A DNA stretch of 12,129 nt from an uncultured Collinsella sp. (GTDB lineage Bacteria; Actinomycetota; Coriobacteriia; Coriobacteriales; Coriobacteriaceae), in the NCBI GenBank assembly GCA_902470265.1, contig CABRFW010000029.1, forward strand, positions 1 to 12,129, written 5' to 3'. Position numbers and translations under genes: made by a program. Under the pieces are notes generated by a model. That model did not search any database. It saw only the letters and a list, made by a program, of their open reading frames with translations, and was not told the DNA's origin. Position 1 is the stretch's first letter, and every line of letters begins with the position of its first letter. Shown one piece after another: positions 5,313 to 12,043 of this stretch.

Positions 5313-7568
5313 CTAGTCTTCAAAGTCGATTTCAACCTCGGCGGCCTCATATATCTGGTTGATCACGTCGATGTCGATGCGGTTTACTATCCACCCTCGC
5401 AGCGAGCAGCGTTGCACGAACTCCTCGATGCGGTTCACGTTGTACATCTCTCGTAGAGTGACAACGACTGCAAACCTGATTCCATCTCCAGCACCAGGCT
5501 TGTTGCGCTCCTTCTTGCGCAGCATAATGCCCCATTGCGGGTTGTCGTAGGCTTTGCGCGGGGCGAACCGGGACTTGAACACGTCGCCGATGTGCTTGAC
5601 GTTGTCCCACTTGCGGTAGAGCGCACGTGCTTCCGCTTCATAGACTTGGGAACCTTCGTCTCCCTGGACGTTTTTGTCCAGGGATTTGATCCCTTTACCC
5701 TTGATGCGTCCGAAATGGAGGTCGATCTCTGTGGTGGTGTAATCGACGCCTTGGCTCCTGTGGCATTCCGGGAAGTAGCAGAGCGTGGCCCGCGCCATGA
5801 ACGGATACCTGCCGTCGTTCATGGGAATCGGTATACCGTAGTTGTAGGTCTCATAGCTGTCGATTGCGCCCGAGAGGATGAATCGAATCTCGTTGTTGGG
5901 CGTGCCGATTATGTCCTCAATACTGATAGGCGGAACGCCGTACCCCCTTGTATTGGATAGACCGCCCTCACCCCATCCATAGGCCGAGTCGATGAGAAGC
6001 GCCTTGGCCTCCTCCCTCGTGAGTCGAGCCTTATAAATCAGAAAGGCGAGCTTTCGTGCGATCCACGGGGCGGCGAAAGACGTACCCCAGTCACGCACGA
6101 GGGCGAAAGGCGCCGCCACAACGAGCCCGTCCTCCTTGGTGCCGCCGTAGTAGCTTATGTCGGGCTTGCCGAAGAACGACAAGACCGGCCCGTGGCGCGA
6201 GTAGATTGCTGGCGCACAGTCGCGTCCCACCGAGTTAACCACCACGGAATTGATTGAATCCGCCGGCGATCCAACGCGCTTTGTCTCCTCTCCGTTTTCG
6301 AGATTCGTTCCCGATACCACAAACACCACGTCGTATTTCGCCTGCAGCTCATCAAGGATCGACGCGACCGGAGAAATTGAGTTTTCCGGGCATTCCGAGG
6401 CGGTGCCGAGCGACAGGTTCCAAACCTTAATGCTCAGATTTGCCTCGATTATCCTCTTGACGTCGCGCATAACGGTAAGCGAGTTCAGCTTCTCGCCGTC
6501 GGTGATGCCGAAGTGCTTGACGCGGAAACGGCCGCAGCCGTCGTCTAGCTCGGGGTTGAGCGAGGGGCCATCGACGATGATGGAGGAAACCTGCGTCCCG
6601 TGGGCCACGTCGTTGTTGCAGTCGCGTTTCTCGGTCATACAGTCCTGGTAATCAACCCACGCGCTAAAATATGCGTTCTCGTTGAATAGCGTATCGATAA
6701 CGCCGACGACTGGCTCTCCGTCCGGATCGGGAATCGAGGGCGGTAGCGGCAAACGCGCCTCGTATTCCCTATAGGCCCTCTCGCCCCAGAGTTTCGCTAG
6801 GTCAGTGTCGGCGAAGTTGACCGTAGACATGGCGACGAGGTAGGGCGCTTCGCGACGAAGCCGCTCATATTGGTCGGGATACAAGCGAACGCAGTTCTCA
6901 AAGACCTGTCCGCTGTCCAGCGCGGGTATGACTCGGCTTAGCAGCTCGTATGTATCCGTCCCAGTATCGTATATGGTGACGAAGGCGTCGTCGTTCTTGT
7001 ACGCATCATCGATTGTGTCGGTGTAATAGAAATTAACGAGGTAATGGGCATCGCGAATGATTTGCGCGAAGGCCGTTTTTGAGATTGACGCTCCGTAAGC
7101 GTCGAACTTTTCTTTGTCGAGCTGCGACAGCTCCTTGCTGCCTATCACGCCGTTTGGGTAATTTCGCCGCAGGATGCCTATACAGGTGCCCAGCTCCTCT
7201 ACCGTCTTGTCCAGCGTCTGCGGGGCAACGCGGTATGTGATGATGTGGCGGGGGTTATTCCCCGCGCTTCCAGGTATCTGCTCGAACCTTGCGCCGACAA
7301 TGGAGTCACTTGCGTTGTCACTGCTTCGCGCCAGGAGCCTCCTGCAACGATTACTCTTAGCCACGGTCGATTTATAACGAGCATTAATTAGGTAGTCGAT
7401 GCCGAGTTGCTGGCGCTTCCAATAGTTCCTGCACTCGACAAGATCGGCCTTTAGACCTTCAAGCTCGTCAGCAGAAACGGATTGCCCATTTGGGAGCGAC
7501 GGCGGGCCGGGAGGCATTGCCCCCTTGCGCTCATAAGAGCCCTTCAGTTCGAGAATAGCGTTGCTCAT
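5313..7568 (-). CDS. ietS: Subtilisin-like serine protease, IetS-type defence effector
   Basis: A 751-residue S8-family protease with a complete catalytic triad: Asp292 in GVIDT, His323 in AHGTQV and Ser497 in GTSFAAP, with Asn422 (SGTN) positioned for the oxyanion hole. There is no signal peptide, so it acts in the cytoplasm. About 280 residues precede the protease domain and about 190 follow it; these flanking domains are usual for subtilases paired with AAA+ ATPases. The ATG at 7568 follows the ATPase stop after 3 bases, with AAAGG inside the end of the upstream gene. The pair matches ietAS, first described as a plasmid stability and incompatibility module of an Agrobacterium Ti plasmid and later as an antiphage system. 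The likely job is regulated toxic proteolysis held in check or triggered by IetA. The substrate is unknown. Confidence 0.85.
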   Translation of the reverse strand: MSNAILELKGSYERKGAMPPGPPSLPNGQSVSADELEGLKADLVECRNYWKRQQLGIDYLINARYKSTVAKSNRCRRLLARSSDNASDSIVGARFEQIPGSAGNNPRHIITYRVAPQTLDKTVEELGTCIGILRRNYPNGVIGSKELSQLDKEKFDAYGASISKTAFAQIIRDAHYLVNFYYTDTIDDAYKNDDAFVTIYDTGTDTYELLSRVIPALDSGQVFENCVRLYPDQYERLRREAPYLVAMSTVNFADTDLAKLWGERAYREYEARLPLPPSIPDPDGEPVVGVIDTLFNENAYFSAWVDYQDCMTEKRDCNNDVAHGTQVSSIIVDGPSLNPELDDGCGRFRVKHFGITDGEKLNSLTVMRDVKRIIEANLSIKVWNLSLGTASECPENSISPVASILDELQAKYDVVFVVSGTNLENGEETKRVGSPADSINSVVVNSVGRDCAPAIYSRHGPVLSFFGKPDISYYGGTKEDGLVVAAPFALVRDWGTSFAAPWIARKLAFLIYKARLTREEAKALLIDSAYGWGEGGLSNTRGYGVPPISIEDIIGTPNNEIRFILSGAIDSYETYNYGIPIPMNDGRYPFMARATLCYFPECHRSQGVDYTTTEIDLHFGRIKGKGIKSLDKNVQGDEGSQVYEAEARALYRKWDNVKHIGDVFKSRFAPRKAYDNPQWGIMLRKKERNKPGAGDGIRFAVVVTLREMYNVNRIEEFVQRCSLRGWIVNRIDIDVINQIYEAAEVEIDFED

Positions 7569-7571
7569 CGT

Positions 7572-8606
7572 CTAACCTTTCAGCTCGCGCGAAAGAGTGC
7601 TGATCGGCGTGCCCGTCAGCGTCTCTATCTCGCGCATGGAGAAGCCCTGCTCGCGGAGGCTCTTGGCGTCGGGAACTACGTTGCCCGTCGCAGCCTTGTA
7701 AAGGCGGCGCATGTAGTCGAACGGCTCGCCTGGATTGCTGAAAGCAATCGCCGTTTTGATGAGGTTTGAGAGCTCAGCAGGATACTGCACCTCGTCCATA
7801 AGCCGCATTATCTTGTTGAATAGGCGCACATCTTTCCCGGCAAAGCGGAACTTGGCTAGATGCACGTTGAGCAGCGTGGTCGCTACCTCGAGGAGGTCAT
7901 CTCGGGTGTACCTGCCGAAGTCGATCACGGAATCAAACCGACGAATCATCGCCTTGTCGAGCGTTCCGTACATGTTGGTCGTGGCGATGAGCACGACTTG
8001 CGTGTTCATACTGTCCAACTCGCGGAGGAACGTGGACGTCGCGCGTCCCATCTCGCGGACATCGTGGCTGTTGTTCCTGTCCATCGCAAGGGCGTCGATT
8101 TCGTCGAAGAGCACGACGATTCTGCCCGGGTTGGCAAACCCGTTGATCTCGCGGAAGAGAGTCGTGATGTTCTTGCTTGTCTGTCCGAGCTTGCTGTCGA
8201 TGACCTCGCTAAAGTCGACGACAAACAAATCCCTCTCAAGGATTCGGGCGACATGCTTGGCCGTTTCGGTCTTGCCTGTGCCGGGAGGTCCTTGGAACAG
8301 GAACTTATTGATGCCCGCGTCATGGCCGACTGCATTTATGATTCCCTTCACGTCCTCAGAAATGACCTCTGGGAGAGGGAGGGGCGAGCGGGAGTAGTCC
8401 ATTCTCCTGAGGAAATGGCCCACGCCGCCGCTTGTCTGTGGGACAAAGGTATTCGCGTCCGAAAGAAGGGCGAGGACGTATTCTGCGAGCTCGGTGTCGC
8501 CGGCCCGATCGAAGTCATGGGCGATCTCTATGGCCTCCTGACGAAAGCCGTAGTTGTTGTCCTCCACATGGTATTTAATAAGGTTCAGTACATTCCTCTT
8601 CTTCAT
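7572..8606 (-). CDS. ietA: AAA+ ATPase, IetA-type defence regulator
   Basis: A 344-residue ATPase. Walker A is GPPGTGKT (106-113), Walker B is VVLFDEID (164-171), sensor 1 is the Asn of ATTN (211), and arginine-finger candidates are R222/R223 in MIRRFD. The N-terminal 80 residues are a small helical domain. The C-terminal 28 residues (LREQGFSMREIETLTGTPIS and on) look like a helix-turn-helix, so it may also touch DNA. The ATG has GGAG 9 bases upstream. It is the first gene of a two-gene operon with the subtilase, separated by 3 bases, which identifies the ietAS module. It probably assembles as a hexamer and controls the protease; in the founding system the ATPase acted as the antitoxin. A divergent transcript with two tiny genes starts about 80 bases away. 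Confidence 0.87.
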   Translation of the reverse strand: MKKRNVLNLIKYHVEDNNYGFRQEAIEIAHDFDRAGDTELAEYVLALLSDANTFVPQTSGGVGHFLRRMDYSRSPLPLPEVISEDVKGIINAVGHDAGINKFLFQGPPGTGKTETAKHVARILERDLFVVDFSEVIDSKLGQTSKNITTLFREINGFANPGRIVVLFDEIDALAMDRNNSHDVREMGRATSTFLRELDSMNTQVVLIATTNMYGTLDKAMIRRFDSVIDFGRYTRDDLLEVATTLLNVHLAKFRFAGKDVRLFNKIMRLMDEVQYPAELSNLIKTAIAFSNPGEPFDYMRRLYKAATGNVVPDAKSLREQGFSMREIETLTGTPISTLSRELKG

Positions 8607-8650
8607 TTTCCATTTCTCCAGACACTATCCGCCCCATAATGGCACTTTCT

Positions 8651-8656
8651 AGTATA
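8651..8656 (-). promoter_or_regulatory. -10 element of the ietA promoter
   Basis: TATACT on the minus strand lies about 45 bases before the ietA start and is five-sixths of consensus. The -35 is poor (TTCCAA at 17 bases). It lies back to back with the TTGACT promoter of the divergent small genes. Confidence 0.4.
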
Positions 8657-8685
8657 GAACAAAACCAACAGAATTGGAATAGAGA

Positions 8686-8734
8686 TTGACTTTTTAAGCC
8701 GAGCGGTGCTACCCTCGAATCGGTTCGGGGCACC
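8686..8734 (+). promoter_or_regulatory. Promoter of the two small genes with overlapping inverted repeat
   Basis: TTGACT (8686-8691), an 18-base spacer and an extended -10, TG-C-TACCCT (8707-8715), make a credible sigma-70 promoter. An imperfect palindrome overlaps it: GGTGC (8705-8709) with GCACC (8730-8734), and inside it CGAA (8716-8719) with TTCG (8724-8727). As it covers the -10 and probable start site, it could be an operator rather than an RNA leader. Confidence 0.45.
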
Positions 8735-8776
8735 ACGAGCCAACCTGTCCGTTGCCAGCCGTAGGGAGGTGATTGT

Positions 8777-8902
8777 ATGGCACGGCATCACAGCCCCAAG
8801 CTCAGCAAAGCCGCCGCTGTTCTGGCGAGCGGCAAGTCGAGCCCTCGGGCCAAGTCGCAAGCCGGCAAAACGCTGGCAGACCACAAGCGCCGCATGCATT
8901 AA
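8777..8902 (+). CDS. Tiny basic protein 1, divergent from ietAS (41 aa)
   Basis: The frame reads MARHHSPKLSKAAAVLASGK, then a Ser/Lys/Arg-rich stretch, ending KTLADHKRRMH. It is strongly basic and has no membrane segment; a short helix with a repeated S-K-x-A pattern (SKAAAVLASGKSS and AKSQAGKTLADHK) is apparent. GGAGGTGAT (8766-8774), nearly the full anti-Shine-Dalgarno match, lies 2-7 bases before the ATG. From memory it recalls short proteins in bacterial accessory regions with an SPK..AS.A...L..GKSS..AKS.AG.AL pattern, but no function is known to me. It is the first of two co-directional small genes, 33 bases apart, divergent from ietA. Nucleic-acid binding is a guess from charge. Confidence 0.65.
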   Translation: MARHHSPKLSKAAAVLASGKSSPRAKSQAGKTLADHKRRMH

Positions 8903-8935
8903 GTGGCACGCAGCATCCTGAAGGAGGTGATGAAG

Positions 8936-9040
8936 ATGGCATATGTTCGAGTGCGAATCCCGAAGTACCGAGTTACCAAGACCGGGCGAATCGTAAAGAC
9001 CGGAACAATCACGCGATACGTCCATGTTAAAAGGAAGTAG
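8936..9040 (+). CDS. Tiny basic protein 2, divergent from ietAS (34 aa)
   Basis: The frame reads MAYVRVRIPKYRVTKTGRIV, then KTGTITRYVHVKRK. The alternating hydrophobic and basic residues suggest two or three short beta strands (a hairpin with a TKTGRIVKTG turn), and about a third of the residues are Lys or Arg. AAGGAGGTGAT (8921-8931) is an 11-base perfect match to the 16S tail. It lies 8 bases (from GGAGG) before this ATG, so I choose 8936 over the ATG at 8930, which falls inside the site. It lies 33 bases after the first small gene and ends on a hairpin. I recognise no family. Its shape could fit a small nucleic-acid-binding or capping factor; this is inference only. Confidence 0.6.
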   Translation: MAYVRVRIPKYRVTKTGRIVKTGTITRYVHVKRK

Positions 9041-9064
9041 AGCCCCAATGCGCAATTGAGGCTC
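9040..9064 (+). terminator. Hairpin at the stop of tiny protein 2
   Basis: GAGCC (9040-9044) and CAAT (9046-9049) pair with ATTG (9055-9058) and GGCTC (9060-9064) around a 5-base loop, with one mismatch. It begins at the stop codon. No T-run follows. It may help end or stabilise the transcript. Confidence 0.4.
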
Positions 9065-9073
9065 CACTCGGAA

Positions 9074-9112
9074 CGGAGCGGGGGTGTAGTTTAGCGGCTT
9101 GCCCCCGCTCCG
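9074..9112. terminator. Strong 11-bp hairpin between convergent genes
   Basis: CGGAGCGGGGG (9074-9084) pairs perfectly with CCCCCGCTCCG (9102-9112) around a 17-base loop. It lies between the small plus-strand genes and the minus-strand HNH gene, so it could stop both, though T-runs are weak on either side. The interval 9113-9270 holds nothing else I can support. Confidence 0.5.
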
Positions 9113-9270
9113 CATATTCGCAAAGGTTAGCGCAGTTCTATCCGTGCCGCAATTCTGCATTATCGTCACAAGGTGAGCGGGTGGCTATCACAAATACGTT
9201 GCTTAGAACAGGGCACTGCCACATTCCAGCAAACCAATCCGAATCCTCGCTTGGTCGGGAGATAGTCCAA

Positions 9271-10047
9271 TTACCCCTTAAACACCATATCGTTGTGGTA
9301 TTCAATAAACTCAGCTCGTGGGACAAATCGCTTCGGAAGCGTAATTGGCTTTCCGTTGTAGCGCCACAAATACTCATCCTCAGGTGTTTCATGTCCGACC
9401 ACACCGGACACCACTATCTTTAGGTCCTTCGTAATGGTAATTAGCCCCCGATCGAACGCCTTATCGTGCAATGCGTTCAAGAGCAATCCATTGTCGGGGG
9501 CAAGTCGCTCCGTTTTTGGATCAGAGACAATCCAGGGCTTGATATGGCTAGCAACCAACAGAGCCTTGTTTGATAGCCCCGTCAAGCAGCATCTTGAATC
9601 GTAATTGACGAGCAAGGTATTTCGAAAGAACTCCTGGTTCACCCGCATCGAAACGATTGCTTCGCGCTCTTTGCCCTCTGGCAAATCAAAGCCAATCGTC
9701 TCTTTCAACTCATCGCTTAGCGGTTCTTCAAAATCGAATCGATTGAGGAACACCTCGGTCGCTTCCTCGACGAGCTCATCGCCAGCAGAGGAATACTCAA
9801 CCCAAACCATCTCATCCATTTTGCTCGCATGGGTCATTCCAACCTTGCCGCGAGCGCGTCGACGCTCATCGAAAGATGCAAGATTCCAGATTTTTAGAGC
9901 GACTGCGTTCGGCGTTCTGCCAATGGCCTTAGCTAACGCCTGGACGTCCTCGCCTGTTTTATCAACCTTTTTTGATGGTAGGGCGAGGTACAAAAACAGA
10001 GCCGCAAGGGTTTCTTCCCTCGACCATTTGTCTCCACGGCCTGCCAT
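9271..10047 (-). CDS. HNH_2-family endonuclease with N-terminal DNA-binding domain
   Basis: A 258-residue protein starting MAGRGDKWSR; this ATG (10047) has GAGGAG 5 bases upstream, better than the ATG 7 codons earlier. Residues 8-60 (SREETLAALFLYLALP to AIGRTPNAVALKIWNL) form a helical, Myb-like or helix-turn-helix DNA-binding segment seen in many HNH defence nucleases. The nuclease core is at about 153-200: CCLTG, ASHIKPW with His168, then NGLLLNALHDKAFD with the second Asn/His set, and GLITI after it. This is the beta-beta-alpha metal fold of HNH_2 enzymes. It lies 77 bases downstream of, and in the same direction as, the Abi_2 gene, and no methylase accompanies it. That suits a modification-dependent or host-inactive-until-triggered nuclease. 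The target is unknown. Confidence 0.8.
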   Translation of the reverse strand: MAGRGDKWSREETLAALFLYLALPSKKVDKTGEDVQALAKAIGRTPNAVALKIWNLASFDERRRARGKVGMTHASKMDEMVWVEYSSAGDELVEEATEVFLNRFDFEEPLSDELKETIGFDLPEGKEREAIVSMRVNQEFFRNTLLVNYDSRCCLTGLSNKALLVASHIKPWIVSDPKTERLAPDNGLLLNALHDKAFDRGLITITKDLKIVVSGVVGHETPEDEYLWRYNGKPITLPKRFVPRAEFIEYHNDMVFKG

Positions 10048-10124
10048 GTTTGCTCCTCGCCCGCGCACCGCTCACGTAATAGGTCCAGGATAATCCCGCG
10101 GGGGACCGCACTCGCTGCCTTTTC

Positions 10125-11141
10125 TCATTCGTCGGTGAATGGTTCACATAATGGCACTCCCCCGCGCTCCTCATACCCGCGCTCGAGCTTCTTCCCAAGC
10201 TCCGCAGCGGGCAGATACGGCTCCCAAAGCGGGCATCCCTGCCAACCCTCCGCGAACCCCATGCGGTGCAGCTCGTCGGCATCCAGCCTGTCTAGCAGCT
10301 CAAACAAACGTGTGCGCCAGCCTGTCTCGGGGGCGATGCGCTCCAGCAGGTAACTCAGGATGGTGAGTATGCCGAACATGTTGTCCGACCGCACCTGGTA
10401 CGGCTCGTGCCACTCTGGATACTTCGACTTGGTGGGGATGGTCGGCCTGGTGCCAAGCCCTCTGTTCCACAGGCGGCCATGGTGTGCACATATGTTGCGA
10501 GCGGTGTTGATGGCCACGAGCCACGACTTCAACACGCGCGACGATACGCCCAGGTCCCCAGAGATTCTGTTCCTGATGTCAACCGACGCGCCGTTGTAGA
10601 GGCGAAGCATCGTGCCGAAGTCCATCAGGTTCACGAGAATCCAATAGGGCGGCAGGTCATGCGCGTCGCCGTAGGCCTCCTTGAAGTGGATAGCGAAGGG
10701 TTCACGCGAGCGGTCAAGCTCCTCAGTGCATCGTTCGATGAACTCGCCGTACGCATCGCCCTCAAGGCGCGGGAGATTCTCGCGGTCGAAGAAGCCGAAC
10801 GCTCCGGTCTTGCCCGCGAGCTCATAGGCCAGCTGCGTGCGGAAGTAGACCTCGACGCGCTCGATGGCGTCCAAGACGATGAGCCTGAACTGCCTGTCGA
10901 AGGTGTAGAGCTTCCAGATCTGGTCGAATGTCGTGCCCTCGACGAAACGCTCGTCCTTTTCGCCCTCCTTGTCTGCCTCTGGCTTGCGCTTGAAGATGTA
11001 CCAGTAGCCGCTCAGGCGGTAATAGCCAACGTTTGCGAGGTGGGCGATAAGGTCATCGCGGTCTGCCACCAGGCCGCGCTCGACTATGAGCAGGTCGGCC
11101 TGCTCCTCGAAGGTCAGCCAGGGTTTCTTGTATTCCCCCAT
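10125..11141 (-). CDS. Abi_2 (AbiD/AbiF-like) abortive-infection HEPN protein
   Basis: A 338-residue protein starting MGEYKKPWLTFEEQADLLI. This start is chosen over one 28 codons upstream because family members begin near KPWLTFEEQ and AGGAG lies 4 bases before it. The hallmark N-terminal motif LANVGYYRLSGYWY is at 35-48. The HEPN RNase motif R-x4-H is R215-NICA-H220, followed by HGRLWNRGL. Abi_2 proteins block phage growth by growth arrest, probably through RNA cleavage. AbiF-type members have been linked in recent work (from memory) to Cas13 ancestry and to small-RNA antitoxins. The gene has a structured leader and a likely co-transcribed HNH nuclease after it. All expected landmarks are present and the length is typical. 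Confidence 0.88.
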   Translation of the reverse strand: MGEYKKPWLTFEEQADLLIVERGLVADRDDLIAHLANVGYYRLSGYWYIFKRKPEADKEGEKDERFVEGTTFDQIWKLYTFDRQFRLIVLDAIERVEVYFRTQLAYELAGKTGAFGFFDRENLPRLEGDAYGEFIERCTEELDRSREPFAIHFKEAYGDAHDLPPYWILVNLMDFGTMLRLYNGASVDIRNRISGDLGVSSRVLKSWLVAINTARNICAHHGRLWNRGLGTRPTIPTKSKYPEWHEPYQVRSDNMFGILTILSYLLERIAPETGWRTRLFELLDRLDADELHRMGFAEGWQGCPLWEPYLPAAELGKKLERGYEERGGVPLCEPFTDE

Positions 11142-11159
11142 GGTGCTCCTGTGCTCGAT

Positions 11160-11229
11160 GCATAAAAGAAGACCCGCCAGTGTGCATGCTCGAGAGCAGA
11201 GGCCGGGCGGGTTTACTAAGCTCATTTTA
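11160..11229 (-). promoter_or_regulatory. Promoter and hairpin/U-tract leader of the Abi_2 gene
   Basis: On the minus strand, TAAAAT (11224-11229) is a candidate -10 with a weak -35. A start near 11217 would place a hairpin at once: ACCCGCC (minus 11212-11206) pairs with GGCGGGT (minus 11178-11172), with an inner TGCT/AGCA stem at 11187-11198. A U-rich run (TCTTCTTTTA) follows, ending near 11161, just before the ribosome binding site. That is the layout of an intrinsic terminator in a leader: either attenuation of Abi_2 or a short noncoding RNA ending here. Confidence 0.45.
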
Positions 11230-11335
11230 CCGCAGTCGAAGCCATTCTATACGGAACTCCACGAGGAAAGTTTGCAAGCGGCCGCCTCCTTGAATATTAA
11301 CTTCATCCCACCCAAAAACTCATCCAACATTAATC

Positions 11336-11363
11336 TTGGCTCAAGAATCGCTTAATCTATAAC
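11336..11363 (+). promoter_or_regulatory. Promoter of the DUF4342 gene
   Basis: TTGGCT (11336-11341) and TATAAC (11358-11363) are separated by 16 bases, about 120 bases upstream of the gene. The 5' leader is GC-rich and contains a CCGGGC/GCCCGG hairpin at 11435-11451. The stretch 11230-11335 has no supported gene; a 42-codon plus-strand frame ending at 11355 has peptide-like content but no start signal. Confidence 0.4.
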
Positions 11364-11482
11364 CTGCACTATAGAGTTCGACCAAGGGCGGGGCGGCGCC
11401 GCGCAACGCAGACCGCCGAACGCAACGCTCGCGCCCGGGCAAATCGCCCGGCGTCGCGCCCATCGAACGAAAGGAACAGGTC

Positions 11483-12025
11483 ATGGACGACCTCGAAAAA
11501 GTTGAAACCATCCGCACCAAGTGCAACGTGAGCTACACCGATGCCAAGGCCGCGCTCGACGCCGCCGACGGCAACGTTTTGGACGCCATCATTTGGCTCG
11601 AGTCGCAGGGCAAGACGCAGACCACGTCGGCGCACGCCGCCACCGAGTCCGCGCCAGTCGATGAGCCCTCAGCCGAGATGGTCGCCGCGCAGGCCGCCTA
11701 CGAGAAGTCGAGCGAAAAGACCGACTTCTCCAAGAAGATGGACAGCGTGTGGGAGTACCTCAAAAAGCTCTTCCGCCTGAGCCTGGACACCAAGTTTATC
11801 GCCACGCGCCGCGATGCGATCATCCTCAACATTCCCATCCTGATCCCCATCGTCGCGCTGTTTGCCTGGGGCGCCACGATATGGCTGATGTTGATTGGCC
11901 TGTTCTTTGGCATGCGCTACCGCATCGACAGCGACGGAGACGTGCCCGGCAGCATCAACAACCTTATGGATCACGCCGCCGACGCCGCGGACGACATCAA
12001 GCAAAATCTCAACGACGACAAGTAA
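11483..12025 (+). CDS. UBA-like / DUF4342 membrane protein
   Basis: A 180-residue protein with AAAGGA 8 bases before its ATG. Residues 1-42 (MDDLEKVETIRTKCNVSYTD to AIIWLES) form a UBA/TS-N-like three-helix domain, as at the N-terminus of elongation factor Ts. A charged linker follows. The DUF4342 part is at about 85-150, with a hydrophobic segment (IILNIPILIPIVALFAWGAT and IWLMLIGLFFGM) that should span the membrane. The C-terminus is acidic. Its molecular role is not established. It lies 18 bases upstream of a response regulator gene in the same direction, so an operon with a two-component system, perhaps envelope stress, is likely. It looks like core chromosome and marks the right end of the defence island. 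Confidence 0.8.
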   Translation: MDDLEKVETIRTKCNVSYTDAKAALDAADGNVLDAIIWLESQGKTQTTSAHAATESAPVDEPSAEMVAAQAAYEKSSEKTDFSKKMDSVWEYLKKLFRLSLDTKFIATRRDAIILNIPILIPIVALFAWGATIWLMLIGLFFGMRYRIDSDGDVPGSINNLMDHAADAADDIKQNLNDDK

Positions 12026-12043
12026 TCGCAGACGGGGGCACGC

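Noticed and set aside
7860..8639. 259-codon plus-strand frame opposite ietA
   Set aside because: Antisense shadow of the AAA+ gene; Val/Glu/Leu rich with no recognisable domain.
9080..9112. GGGGGTGTAGTTTAGCGG resembling the 5' end of a tRNA
   Set aside because: No D-arm, anticodon or T-arm follows; the bases form a simple 11-bp hairpin.
8603..9169. 188-codon minus-strand frame across the small-gene region
   Set aside because: No ribosome binding site, no domain, and it opposes two small frames with excellent start signals.
10407..11165. 252-codon plus-strand frame opposite the Abi_2 gene
   Set aside because: Antisense shadow; the minus strand has complete Abi_2 motifs.
11253..11306. Minus-strand 17-19 base match (ATGAAGTTAATATTCAAGG) to plus-strand 37-55, as if flanking inverted repeats of the island
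   Set aside because: Two mismatches in 19 bases is about what chance gives somewhere in a 12-kb window, and the similarity does not extend.
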